From: Salinimicrobium sp.
Lineage (GTDB): Bacteria > Bacteroidota > Bacteroidia > Flavobacteriales > Flavobacteriaceae
Assembly: GCA_024635665.1 (NCBI GenBank)
Contig: JAGXIM010000108.1
Location: 1-44,947, forward strand
Direction of reading: 5' to 3'
Length of the DNA: 44,947 nt
The notes under the pieces are model-generated. The model was given only the letters and a program-made list of their open reading frames with translations, was not told where the DNA came from and searched no databases. Below are positions 1 to 8,656 of this stretch, piece after piece. A program made the translations under genes and the position numbers. Numbering within the stretch: position 1 is the stretch's first letter; the number at the start of each line of letters is the position of its first letter.

Positions 1-83
1 ACTCACTTTCAGTTTAGCACGGACACTTTTTCTTTTCTTTTTAAGCGTTGGAAATCAATCAATTAGAAATTAAATGAAAAATA
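1..83. repeat. Terminal direct repeat, identical to 44865-44947 (circular-closure overlap)
   Basis: Exact 83-bp identity (ACTCACTTTCAGTTTAGCACGG...AAATGAAAAATA) between the first and last bases of the window. Confidence 0.95.
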
Positions 84-106
84 ATTCAAAAAAACATCTT
101 CAAAAG

Positions 107-137
107 TTTGCAGATACAAATTATCTTCGTATATTTG
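107..137 (+). promoter_or_regulatory. Host-type Bacteroidetes promoter (TTTG-N19-TATATTTG)
   Basis: TTTG at 107-110, 19-nt spacer, TATATTTG at 130-137; matches the TTTG-N19-TAnnTTTG consensus; upstream of CDS at 180. Confidence 0.75.
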
Positions 138-179
138 TAGAGTAATAATTAATTAATAACAATTTAAAACGAAGAAATT

Positions 180-572
180 ATGAACTTTCAAGTAACAGAA
201 ACATTTAGCAACGGAACTTCTAACGAATTAGGAACTTTCGCAACAGAAACAGAAGCAAGAAACTTTTTTGCAGAACAACTTAAAGAAGATGGACACAAGC
301 CAACTGATATGGAAAGTTGGGATTTAGAGTTGAACAAATTAACTTTTGATGAAGATGGTGATATGGAAGATATTGAAACTATCGAAAGCCAAACTCTTTA
401 TAATGAAGGAACTATTGATAGAAAAAACTACAAAGGCGAAAGTGCTATCAACTACGGATTTGAAAGCGTTTGGAATGCTGAAAAACAACAAGTAGAATAT
501 ACTTTCTACTTCCAAGGAGAAAAAGAAGAAGGAACTGTTTTAGAATCTGAACTTCAAAACTGGTATTTCTAA
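180..572 (+). CDS. Hypothetical strongly acidic protein (130 aa)
   Basis: ORF with good upstream promoter; many D/E residues; no family recognised. Confidence 0.8.
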   Translation: MNFQVTETFSNGTSNELGTFATETEARNFFAEQLKEDGHKPTDMESWDLELNKLTFDEDGDMEDIETIESQTLYNEGTIDRKNYKGESAINYGFESVWNAEKQQVEYTFYFQGEKEEGTVLESELQNWYF

Positions 573-790
573 TGGATAGGCAAGAACTTGGAAAGAAAAT
601 CGAAACCCTACGCAAAGAGTGTGGGGTTTCGACTTACGAACTGGAACAAAAAGGAATACATCCTTCCTTGCCTGCAACTATTGAAAAAGGTCAAAAAGGA
701 TACTCAATGGATAGTTTAATTAAGTATCTGAACGCAATTGATGAAGATATTTTTTTGAGCGTGGGGAAAAAAGAAAAGAAAAAGACTTAG
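572..790 (+). CDS. Small XRE-like helix-turn-helix protein
   Basis: Start overlaps upstream stop (TAATG); LGKKIETLRKECGVSTYELEQKGIHPSLPATIEKGQKGYSMDSLIKYLNAI resembles an HTH fold. Confidence 0.7.
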   Translation: MDRQELGKKIETLRKECGVSTYELEQKGIHPSLPATIEKGQKGYSMDSLIKYLNAIDEDIFLSVGKKEKKKT

Positions 791-978
791 AGGCACAGAC
801 TATCGAATTACCACTTCGGTAGCACTTGCACACAACGATTTGGCTATGAAATGTAGCGGAATTGAAACACTAAACTATCGAATGAGAACTAACTTAAATA
901 TAATTACAAACCTTACGGTAAGCACTGCAACCGCTATTTTTTATAGCCTTTGTTACCTGCCGTTTTTATCACTGAACT

Positions 979-1467
979 ATGAGCAAAAGACTTGAAATAT
1001 TAAAAAACTCTTTGATTAAAAAAGAGCAAAAATTTGATGATAAACTGCAAAACCATATTGATACGGTTAAGCAAGCGAACGGACAGCCTTTAAATGACAA
1101 AAGGAATGGACAAGCAACTTTGAATAAATGGGATAGGCAAAATGAATCTTTGCGAAACCTAAAGGATAGTATTCAAAAAACAAAAGATGCTATTGAAAGA
1201 GAAGAGGGTAAAATAATGGACGTTGAGCAAACGAATAAAGTTATACCTGCTGAAATATTGGAATTGGTAGAAAAAGGCGAATTGAACCAATGGCGTAAAC
1301 ACCCTAATACTTTCTTTGTTCCTGATGTAGATAAGGCTCGTATTGTTTGGGATAACAAAAGAAAAGTAGTTGCTCACAGATACGCTCACTTAATTACTGA
1401 ACAGGAACAACGGACTAAATTTGTTCGCTTGTATAATGGACTGAACTCTGTCTTAAATGGCAGGTAA
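979..1467 (+). CDS. Hypothetical protein, coiled-coil N-terminus
   Basis: 162-aa ORF, Lys/Glu-rich helical N-terminal half. Confidence 0.7.
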   Translation: MSKRLEILKNSLIKKEQKFDDKLQNHIDTVKQANGQPLNDKRNGQATLNKWDRQNESLRNLKDSIQKTKDAIEREEGKIMDVEQTNKVIPAEILELVEKGELNQWRKHPNTFFVPDVDKARIVWDNKRKVVAHRYAHLITEQEQRTKFVRLYNGLNSVLNGR

Positions 1468-1540
1468 CTACCGTATATACGCAACTCCTATTGCGCATAT
1501 TCTGCTAAAAAAATAAATGATCAATTAAATACAATCCCCT

Positions 1541-2128
1541 ATGGCCAACTTACTACCAAATATAAAACTTCATTTCCCCGGGACCAGCAAGGTTTTGGCG
1601 AGGCTGTTTTTTAGAACTGTTTTGGAGACGGTACGGTTCAAAACTAATATCAGAACCCCTTCGGCTGTCTTACCCCTCAGCTTTATGTACCAGGGCAATA
1701 TGTTCTGGCAAAAAGGCAAACCATTTTTGTTTAACAATGAGGTTAGCAAATATGCACCGGAAGAAATACTTTGCCTGGGACGGATAGAATTCAGGGAATT
1801 GTACTGGAAGATCCTGTTTGCTTCCGAAATTTTAAATTACAATCCCGGTGAAGCTGCCGGGGATCTCAATCATTTGGTAAATTCCTTGGATTATTATGTT
1901 TATGGTTACGCTTTTAATGAGTCAAATCTTGGTGGCCTTGAAAACAAAATAAAAGAAAAGCTGGATATTCCCGCCCTGGAGAATTCACTTAACCAGGCGG
2001 TGCGCATTGAAGATTACGAAGCGGCGGCAGATATCAGGAATAAAATTGAAGCCAAAGGTCACGACATTGTGGAATGTCACGGCAGACTTATTATAAGGCT
2101 TGGAGAAACTAATACTAAACAAATATAA
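1541..2128 (+). CDS. Hypothetical protein with C-terminal UVR-like motif
   Basis: LENSLNQAVRIEDYEAAADIRNKIEA resembles the UVR motif of UvrB/UvrC/McsA. Confidence 0.75.
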   Translation: MANLLPNIKLHFPGTSKVLARLFFRTVLETVRFKTNIRTPSAVLPLSFMYQGNMFWQKGKPFLFNNEVSKYAPEEILCLGRIEFRELYWKILFASEILNYNPGEAAGDLNHLVNSLDYYVYGYAFNESNLGGLENKIKEKLDIPALENSLNQAVRIEDYEAAADIRNKIEAKGHDIVECHGRLIIRLGETNTKQI

Positions 2129-2139
2129 AATTATTTTGT

Positions 2140-2565
2140 ATGTTTGTAAATGACAGAACGATTGAGGAGAAATCCAAAATCAATTTATTTACAATAAGGA
2201 ATCGCCCGTTATGGGTGAGCAACTCCGAAAGGCTTGCCAGTCCGATCCTCGATCGTTCTGTCAGCCCTAAGGCGAGCGGTTCCGCTTACAAAAAACTTTT
2301 CGACATGACAGAAGAAAGGAACTTTGTACCGGAAGACAGGATCACTGTCACCGTTACGCCCGCACAACTTAAGCTGCTGGAACTCTTAGACCACACCAAC
2401 GCAGCAGATTTCGCCCACCACGTTAAAGAAGTCCACGAACTGGGGACTTATTTCGTAACCAGTAAGGATCTGGTAAACCTCTCAGCTTCACTTCACGTTC
2501 ACTGGCTTTATGAGGCAATCTACGCCATCGCCCAGGAACAATCCATTAATTTAAAATCAGCGTAA
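2140..2565 (+). CDS. Hypothetical phage protein
   Basis: 141-aa ORF; 3' end is duplicated at 3111-3205. Confidence 0.7.
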   Translation: MFVNDRTIEEKSKINLFTIRNRPLWVSNSERLASPILDRSVSPKASGSAYKKLFDMTEERNFVPEDRITVTVTPAQLKLLELLDHTNAADFAHHVKEVHELGTYFVTSKDLVNLSASLHVHWLYEAIYAIAQEQSINLKSA

Positions 2566-2575
2566 TTATGAAAAC
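2481..2575 (+). repeat. 95-bp direct repeat, copy 1 (3' end of ORF 2140-2565)
   Basis: About 92/95 identical with 3111-3205. Confidence 0.95.
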
Positions 2576-3107
2576 AATTGAATTTCTTTACCAGGAAACC
2601 ACCATTCATTTTTTAGTTAATCCATTAGATAAAAATGTAATGATCAATGCCACAGAAATGGCGAAACCATTTAATAAAAGAATTGATGTTTTTTTAAAAA
2701 CACAACAAACAAAAGAGTTTATTGAACTACTTAAATTTCCACCTGTAGGTGTAAATTTAGACCCAATTTCAAAGGAAAATATTATCCAAACTAAAGGTCG
2801 TTCTGGAACATTTTTTCACAGAGAATTAGCAATTGAATTTGCTATGTGGTTAGATCCTATTTTTAAAAGATGGATTATTAATAAAATAGATGAAGTTCTT
2901 TTTGGTAATTACAAGCAACATTGGGATGCCCACGCTGTTCAAGAAATGGCAAAAGTAGAAATGGAAACATTAAAAGAAAAAATGTTGACCAACCCATCTA
3001 TTGAGACAAACAGAGCATATTTTGAAGCTGAAAAAAGAATGAAAGATGCTAAGAATGTAAAGAATAAAGCTATTCGTCATCAATATAAGTTGTTTGACGT
3101 TAACTAA
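2568..3107 (+). CDS. KilA-N domain protein
   Basis: VMINATEMAKPFNKRIDVFLKTQQTKEFIELL...TKGRSGTFFHRELAIEFAMWLDPIFKRWIINKI is a characteristic KilA-N sequence. Confidence 0.9.
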   Translation: MKTIEFLYQETTIHFLVNPLDKNVMINATEMAKPFNKRIDVFLKTQQTKEFIELLKFPPVGVNLDPISKENIIQTKGRSGTFFHRELAIEFAMWLDPIFKRWIINKIDEVLFGNYKQHWDAHAVQEMAKVEMETLKEKMLTNPSIETNRAYFEAEKRMKDAKNVKNKAIRHQYKLFDVN

Positions 3108-3110
3108 CAT

Positions 3111-3205
3111 CTCAGCTTCACTTCACGTTCACTGGCTTTATGAGGCGATCTACGCCATCGCCCAGGAACAATCTATTAATTTAAAATCAGCTTAATTATG
3201 AAAAC
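3111..3205 (+). repeat. 95-bp direct repeat, copy 2
   Basis: Non-coding copy of the 3' end of ORF 2140-2565, directly after the KilA-N stop codon. Confidence 0.95.
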
Positions 3206-3752
3206 CAAAAATGAAAAACACGAAACTTTCTTAGAATTTGATGGAAAGAAAATTTTATTTCTTTCGGTAGATGGTACTTACTGGATTGCCCTTAAACCAA
3301 TTTTAAACGCATTGAAAATGGATGCGGACAGGGTGATAAAAACCACTAAAAACGACCCTTTTTTGGGGGGCTACACGTCGATTCAGGCCGTGCAGGTATC
3401 AAAAAACGGCATTATTCAGGGTAGAAATATGACCTGCTTGCCAGAAAAATACATTTATGGATGGATCTGTTTTCTTCGTGGAGAAAGTGAAGAACTTCAA
3501 AAATATAAAGAAACCTGTTACAATTTGCTCTACGATCATTTTCACGGCGTAATCACCAACCAGAAAGAATTGCTTCAAACTAGATCCTCTATAAGTACCC
3601 GCATTCACAACTTACAATCTGAATTAAAGGAAGAAGAGGATCGTTTTAAGCAAATTGGAGAATTGAAACAGCAATTGACTGCTATCAATAAGAAATTAAA
3701 TTCGAATGATAAGGAGTATGCCAAGGAGCCGGATCTATGGCAGCAAGAATAA
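3198..3752 (+). CDS. Phage antirepressor (P22_AR_N-like) with C-terminal coiled coil
   Basis: WIALKPILNALKMDADRVIKTTKNDPFLGG...QGRNMTCLPEKYIYGWICFLRGESEELQKYKETCYNLLYDHFHG. Confidence 0.85.
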   Translation: MKTKNEKHETFLEFDGKKILFLSVDGTYWIALKPILNALKMDADRVIKTTKNDPFLGGYTSIQAVQVSKNGIIQGRNMTCLPEKYIYGWICFLRGESEELQKYKETCYNLLYDHFHGVITNQKELLQTRSSISTRIHNLQSELKEEEDRFKQIGELKQQLTAINKKLNSNDKEYAKEPDLWQQE

Positions 3753-3967
3753 TACGATTTTTGCACTTAAACGAACTGGAATGTCAGTTCATTCAGATTC
3801 AAGAAAAGCATCCAATTTTAGGACCTGCATGGGCTATATGGCCCATGCAGGTATCAAAAAAGGAACAAAAAAGACCATTTTTTGGGGGTCTGCACGTCGA
3901 TTCAGCACGTGCAGGTGGCAAAAAACGGCATTATTCAGGGTAGAAATATGACCTGCTTTCCATAAAA
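3753..3967 (+). pseudogene. Truncated/frameshifted antirepressor N-terminal fragments
   Basis: Frames encode FALKRTGMSVHSDSR, HPILGPAWAIWPMQVSKK, then DHFLGVCTSIQHVQVAKNGIIQGRNMTCFP*; the last segment is a close nucleotide copy of 3357-3447. Confidence 0.8.
3823..3852. repeat. Perfect 12-bp inverted repeat
   Basis: ACCTGCATGGGC-tatatg-GCCCATGCAGGT. Confidence 0.9.
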
Positions 3968-3975
3968 CATATTGC

Positions 3976-4005
3976 TTAAACTACCACCAAATGGTGGTAG
4001 TTTAA
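3976..4005. terminator. Hairpin downstream of antirepressor region
   Basis: TTAAACTACCACCA-aa-TGGTGGTAGTTTAA, 14-bp arms. Confidence 0.65.
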
Positions 4006-4018
4006 CTCCTTTATATAG

Positions 4019-4043
4019 AAGCCGGGGATCTCTCCGGCTTTTT
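4019..4043 (+). terminator. Rho-independent terminator
   Basis: AAGCCGG-ggatctct-CCGGCTT followed by TTT. Confidence 0.85.
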
Positions 4044-4058
4044 CCATCACAAAATTCT

Positions 4059-4087
4059 CAATACTCAATTCTCACATCTCAATACTA
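4059..4087. repeat. CAATACTCAATTCT/CACATCTCAATACTA motif, copy 1
   Basis: Same words recur at 42252-42287 with an insertion. Confidence 0.7.
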
Positions 4088-4140
4088 TCATCCCAAATAA
4101 GCCCCTCTCCTGCCTCCTTTCCTTTATTTGGCCTAATGGG

Positions 4141-4158
4141 TTTATCGCGTTAGCGATA
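4141..4158. repeat. Hairpin TTATCGC-gtta-GCGATAA
   Basis: Perfect 7-bp inverted repeat. Confidence 0.7.
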
Positions 4159-4220
4159 ATGCAAGCACTTCCTTTATTTTTATTTCTTTGGGGGTTCAGG
4201 CTGCGTACTCTCTTGTACTA

Positions 4221-4241
4221 GTCAACGGCGTAGCCGTTGAC
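4221..4241. repeat. Hairpin GTCAACGGC-gta-GCCGTTGAC
   Basis: Perfect 9-bp inverted repeat. Confidence 0.85.
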
Positions 4242-4407
4242 CTGCTTTCCCCCTTGACCCCCATTTACAAGAAAGAATCAATAGTGCTTATGTGCAAAAC
4301 TACATATATAATACTATTTATTTAAAAACACCTTAAGGATATATAGTAAAAGACTGTGCTTTTGTGCGCTTTCTCGCTAAGCCCTTATAAACCCTCGTTT
4401 TTTTGAT

Positions 4408-4447
4408 GCACGATTTGCGCACGATTTGCGCACGAACCGCACGATTT
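4408..4447. repeat. GCACGA iteron-like repeats upstream of P1
   Basis: GCACGATTT at 4408, 4419 and 4439; GCACGAACC at 4430. Confidence 0.7.
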
Positions 4448-4500
4448 AACATATTTAAGCGGATATGCAGAGAAAATGACTCCAAAATACCATTCCCGGA

Positions 4501-4536
4501 TGTCCTTTTCTGATTCAAAACACTGGATTATACTTG
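4501..4536 (+). promoter_or_regulatory. Late-module promoter P1
   Basis: TGTCCTTTTCT (4501-4511) - N16 - TTATACTTG (4528-4536); ATG at 4541. Confidence 0.8.
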
Positions 4537-4540
4537 TAAA

Positions 4541-4993
4541 ATGCTGCAAACCCGGAATTCAAATCTCATTGTCAATATTTGCGAGGTGCAACTCAAGAGC
4601 GCACACGGATCTACATTTCCCGCCCTTGCCGAAATATATACCAGCCTGTCCAAGATCAAGTGGAGTTCTTCCCCATCCACTACCAATGACGGGACCCTGT
4701 ACAAAAATAAACTCAGCATCATATATCCCGGACTTTCACAATCCCAATTTTTGGAACTGGATAAATTCATTCGTGGCCTTTACCAGGTTCGCGTGATCAC
4801 AGATGCCGGGGAGCGGTACCAGTTGGCGGGTGATGAAAACCCGATGGAAGTGGAGGCCAATTTCAACGGCGGTGCCACCGAGATTAATTTTTACCATTCA
4901 GCAATAGAACCCATTCAATATTTAGGCAATTCTGCCGAAGAAGCTGCGGCCGAAATTGGCTTCCCTTATTACTTAACTTTTAACCTGGCGTAA
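4541..4993 (+). CDS. Phage structural protein, first gene of fibre module
   Basis: 150-aa ORF directly after P1; overlaps next gene start. Confidence 0.75.
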   Translation: MLQTRNSNLIVNICEVQLKSAHGSTFPALAEIYTSLSKIKWSSSPSTTNDGTLYKNKLSIIYPGLSQSQFLELDKFIRGLYQVRVITDAGERYQLAGDENPMEVEANFNGGATEINFYHSAIEPIQYLGNSAEEAAAEIGFPYYLTFNLA

Positions 4994-7047
4994 TGGCATA
5001 TCCGGAAAAAATAACCTATAAAGAAAAATATAATTTAAGGCCCATTGTGGATCCAGACGGCCAATTCTCTGCTGAAGATGCCAACCAGTTAAAGGAAAAA
5101 TTCAACAAAAACGCCTTGTTTCACGGAGTCTATCCAAACCTTTCTACCCTGCAGACAGCTTTTCCTGATCCACAGGTGGGCGCGTTCGCTTATATGCTGG
5201 ATGGCAGCCATTATAAATGTGTAAGTGTAGGCTGGAAAAAGAGCCCAGGTATTTCCCCTTATGATTTAGCCGTTCAAAACGGATATGTGGGAGATTTGAC
5301 TTCCTGGCTTGCCAGTTTGGTTGGTCCACAAGGACCGGCGGGAAGTGATGGCTCCGGCACAACAGCATCCACCGAAATAATATCCTTTTCCACCAATTAC
5401 CAAAGCGGATTGACTTTCAGTCCCGCCTCGACTTTCAAGGAAAACGGAACACTTAAAAATGATTCTAGGCCAATCACTGCCGCTGCAGCAGACCCAACTT
5501 ACGACAGGTTTGACCTTTGGGCGATAGACTTGACCTTAGACCAAATTATCCTGATAAAAGGAACTGCGTCCGCAAATCCAGTTACGCCAGATTATGACCC
5601 GCTGACACAATTGCCAGCCAATATCATTTCCGTGAAAGCAGGGGCCATCGCTCCTGAAAACGTTGTGGGCATCACCATTTATGCCGAAGGCGGGGAATGG
5701 CCCACCGCGGGAGTTGCTGCATCAATACAATATCAAAACACAGAAAGTCCTGCGTCGGGAATTTATGCCGTTAAAACCACGATCCCGCTCAACCAGGGGC
5801 AGGTAGTGCCTTTTACCGCGCCTGTTCCAAAAACCTGGGAGGAGGGGATGGAAATAAGTTATAAACTTAAAAATATAGTAGGAGGTGTCTATCAGTGGCT
5901 TATTCAAGGCACGGACAGTAAAGGCAGGGCGAAAAGCCTTTTCATTAATGCGCCTTTCAACTACTCGGTTTCCTCTACTGTGTATCAACCTTTGTCGGTT
6001 GTAATTCCTTCGGGACTTGCCAGTATCACCAAGGTAAGTATCTACAGTGTCAATAACGGACTTCAATTCTTTCTTGACGATGTAAAACTCGTCACCGGCG
6101 GCGGTGCTGTTACAGGAGATTACGCCACTGTGGGTTATGTGGATGCTAAAGATGCGGAAACACTTGCGGCTGCTAAAGCCTATTCAGATAGTTTAGTTAT
6201 TGGCGGTGGTTCAGGCAACTGGAAAGAAAACGAATACCTCACCATCACAGAACTGCTCGCAAACCAAGCCAGCCAAAATGCAGGGAAATTACAGCACATA
6301 TTGGATGCTTCCATAGACGCTACCGTTACTACAGGATGGGCAACCTATGAACTTTTAGGAGCAAAAACAGGCGTACTTGGAGATTACCGGAAGTTGAGCG
6401 AGAAGGAGAGTATGGATGTTGCAGCGGTTGGGGCTTCAACAACAGAACAAACACTAACAGATGCATCAACTTTATCTTGGGATTTGTCAACCCAACAATT
6501 AGCCTATTTATTAGCAACTTCAGCGGTTGGAAACACCAGAACACTTCCTAATTCAATTATAGCTTCAGGGCAAGATTCAGGGAATTATCAGTTGTTTTTT
6601 AAGCAGGATGCTACAGGTGGTAGAATTATTTTATTTGAGGATAGCTTTACGGTATTTGGGGATTTCAATTTACAAGCAAATGGAGTAACGGTTATTTCAT
6701 TGGTTACACGGGGAACGGATAGTGTGGTTGTTTTAACTGCGGAAGTAGCTACAAATGCACCTCAAAACCTCACGGGAACAGAACTTGAAATGTCGCAGCC
6801 TTTGGGGAATGTGTACAATATAGCCGCTCCAAGCGCATCACTTTCTTATACGACCATAAACCCCGTAATTAACGGGAACAACAGTTGCTTTATCAATGCT
6901 GCAAGTGAACCAATTGTGTATGAAACAGATGGAACAACCCCCGCCACCAAAATAGCAGGGGCAACTTTTGTGGCAAGTACACCTATGGAAATGGTAGTAG
7001 AGAGTAAAGACGGTTCAACAATAAGATATTTCTTTTTAGAATTATAA
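4993..7047 (+). CDS. Tail fibre-like protein
   Basis: Short collagen-like GPQGPAGSDGSG, repetitive beta-rich C-terminus, fibre-module position. Confidence 0.75.
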   Translation: MAYPEKITYKEKYNLRPIVDPDGQFSAEDANQLKEKFNKNALFHGVYPNLSTLQTAFPDPQVGAFAYMLDGSHYKCVSVGWKKSPGISPYDLAVQNGYVGDLTSWLASLVGPQGPAGSDGSGTTASTEIISFSTNYQSGLTFSPASTFKENGTLKNDSRPITAAAADPTYDRFDLWAIDLTLDQIILIKGTASANPVTPDYDPLTQLPANIISVKAGAIAPENVVGITIYAEGGEWPTAGVAASIQYQNTESPASGIYAVKTTIPLNQGQVVPFTAPVPKTWEEGMEISYKLKNIVGGVYQWLIQGTDSKGRAKSLFINAPFNYSVSSTVYQPLSVVIPSGLASITKVSIYSVNNGLQFFLDDVKLVTGGGAVTGDYATVGYVDAKDAETLAAAKAYSDSLVIGGGSGNWKENEYLTITELLANQASQNAGKLQHILDASIDATVTTGWATYELLGAKTGVLGDYRKLSEKESMDVAAVGASTTEQTLTDASTLSWDLSTQQLAYLLATSAVGNTRTLPNSIIASGQDSGNYQLFFKQDATGGRIILFEDSFTVFGDFNLQANGVTVISLVTRGTDSVVVLTAEVATNAPQNLTGTELEMSQPLGNVYNIAAPSASLSYTTINPVINGNNSCFINAASEPIVYETDGTTPATKIAGATFVASTPMEMVVESKDGSTIRYFFLEL

Positions 7048-7048
7048 T

Positions 7049-8650
7049 ATGGGATTAAGGGAATTACATAGAAGAAGATTTTTAACCGTGGCCGAACCTC
7101 CCGTTTCGCCCGCAAATACCTTTATTGGTGGTGTAGCAACTTCCATACCTACCAAAGCGGCACTGGCGACAAAACTAGGGATTTTAGAAGGTGATATTTC
7201 TTATTTTGCGGTCGTTGGGAGTGATATAGAAGCCACAATAGATGTTGATTACGTTATTCTAGGCAGTACTTTTGCGGATGATGTGGACATTACGGATTAT
7301 AAAGATACGGGGAAGGTTACATCAGTGGACGGGTTTGCTTTTTCACATCTTAGCAGCCAAGGAACTTCAAAATTAAAGAATATTGTCCTCCCGAACGCCA
7401 CGTTTGTGGATCGCTACGCATTTTCTTATTTGAACGCCATCGAAAAAATAGAGTTAAATTCCCTGATAACTCTTAATGGTGATAATCATTTTAAAAATTC
7501 CGGGGCTAAAATTTACATACCATCCATAGTAAGTATTGGAAATAATACCACTTACAGTACCATCTTTGATAATACTACGGCACGCAAAACGACTGTTTAC
7601 CTACCACCTTCCTTCGCTACGGTCAACGGAGGTGGGGAAGAACCCGATATAGCTAGCGCTAGAAGTCAAGGGGCAACAATTAACTATATTCAAAACCAAA
7701 CCGCCCCGAACCAAATCACGGATTTAAGTGTTAACACTGTTTTCGCCACCGCCTTACAGCTTAATTTCACGGCTCCTATAGGCAGTATTAATGCTATCGG
7801 ACATTACCAAGTATATGCTAACGGGTTTTATAAAGGTTTTATCACACCTGGCGGGTACGTAACAGGATTAAAACCTGCCACGGATTATTCGATAGAGGTC
7901 AAACCCGTGGATATTTACTACAATAAAAGCACATCGAATATTGTTGCACAGACCACAGCAATATCAGAACCTTACCCTGTTTCCGAGATTGTTTCCTATT
8001 ACAAAACAGAGAGCAATGTTTTGGATAGTTGGGGAACAAATAACGGAACAGCAAATGCAATCGCTTATGCATCCGGATTGGTAGGTCAAGCGGCTGTAAT
8101 GAACGGCACAACAAGTGAAATATTGATACCAGACAATGATTCATTGAGTTTTAACGGGGTTTCCGCAGATAAACCTTTTAGCATGACTCAAGTGATTAAA
8201 TTTTCAAGTAATGGGGATAGGTGCTTGTTTATGAAGGGTACTCTTTCAGATAGGGAATATGACGGATTTTTATTAGCCTCAAATAAGTTAGCGTTTAGGA
8301 TTTTCGACAAAACTGCTACCTCTGCTATTTATATTCAATGTAGTATTGACTTCACACCAACACTAGGTAGTTATTATGTAATTCATTGGATGTATTCCGG
8401 TAATAGATTGAATACAGGAATGAATATTTATGTGGAGGAAGTCAAAGGAACTCAAATACTTTCATCCGCAGGAACATTCACAGGAATGGGAAATAAAAAC
8501 CTTTCTCTTGGATTGGGAAAAATTCCTGGATATAGTTCTTTGAATTTAAGCGGAAGCTTGGAAGAAAATATTATATGGAAAACCGAATTGAGTGAATCGC
8601 AAGTTTCCGGAGTAGTTTCTAAAATTAGAACAGGGCAGTCATTAATATAA
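7049..8650 (+). CDS. Tail-associated adhesin: BspA-like LRR + FN3 + LamG-like domains
   Basis: VTSVDGFAFSHL...LKNIVLPNATFVDRYAFSYLNAIEKIEL (LRR_5-like); PNQITDLSVNTVFATALQLNFTAP...TGLKPATDYSIEVKPVD (FN3); C-terminal concanavalin/LamG-like domain. Confidence 0.8.
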   Translation: MGLRELHRRRFLTVAEPPVSPANTFIGGVATSIPTKAALATKLGILEGDISYFAVVGSDIEATIDVDYVILGSTFADDVDITDYKDTGKVTSVDGFAFSHLSSQGTSKLKNIVLPNATFVDRYAFSYLNAIEKIELNSLITLNGDNHFKNSGAKIYIPSIVSIGNNTTYSTIFDNTTARKTTVYLPPSFATVNGGGEEPDIASARSQGATINYIQNQTAPNQITDLSVNTVFATALQLNFTAPIGSINAIGHYQVYANGFYKGFITPGGYVTGLKPATDYSIEVKPVDIYYNKSTSNIVAQTTAISEPYPVSEIVSYYKTESNVLDSWGTNNGTANAIAYASGLVGQAAVMNGTTSEILIPDNDSLSFNGVSADKPFSMTQVIKFSSNGDRCLFMKGTLSDREYDGFLLASNKLAFRIFDKTATSAIYIQCSIDFTPTLGSYYVIHWMYSGNRLNTGMNIYVEEVKGTQILSSAGTFTGMGNKNLSLGLGKIPGYSSLNLSGSLEENIIWKTELSESQVSGVVSKIRTGQSLI

Positions 8651-8656
8651 ATAAAT

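Noticed and set aside
1-83. True terminal repeat of a linear phage
   Set aside because: 83 bp is short and sits in cargo DNA away from the terminase; more likely an assembler overlap from a circular or permuted molecule. Read-depth and end mapping would decide.
3706-3951. ORFs 3706-3951 and 3737-3943 as genuine genes
   Set aside because: They read through frameshifted antirepressor fragments; better described as a remnant.
5320-5360. Collagen-like domain
   Set aside because: Only about three Gly-X-Y triplets (GPQGPAGSDG); too short to call a domain.
5722-6066. Long antisense ORFs (also 15634-15936, 16504-17145, 27116-27481, 39162-39776, 40293-40802)
   Set aside because: Fully overlap well-supported plus-strand genes and show no recognisable motifs.
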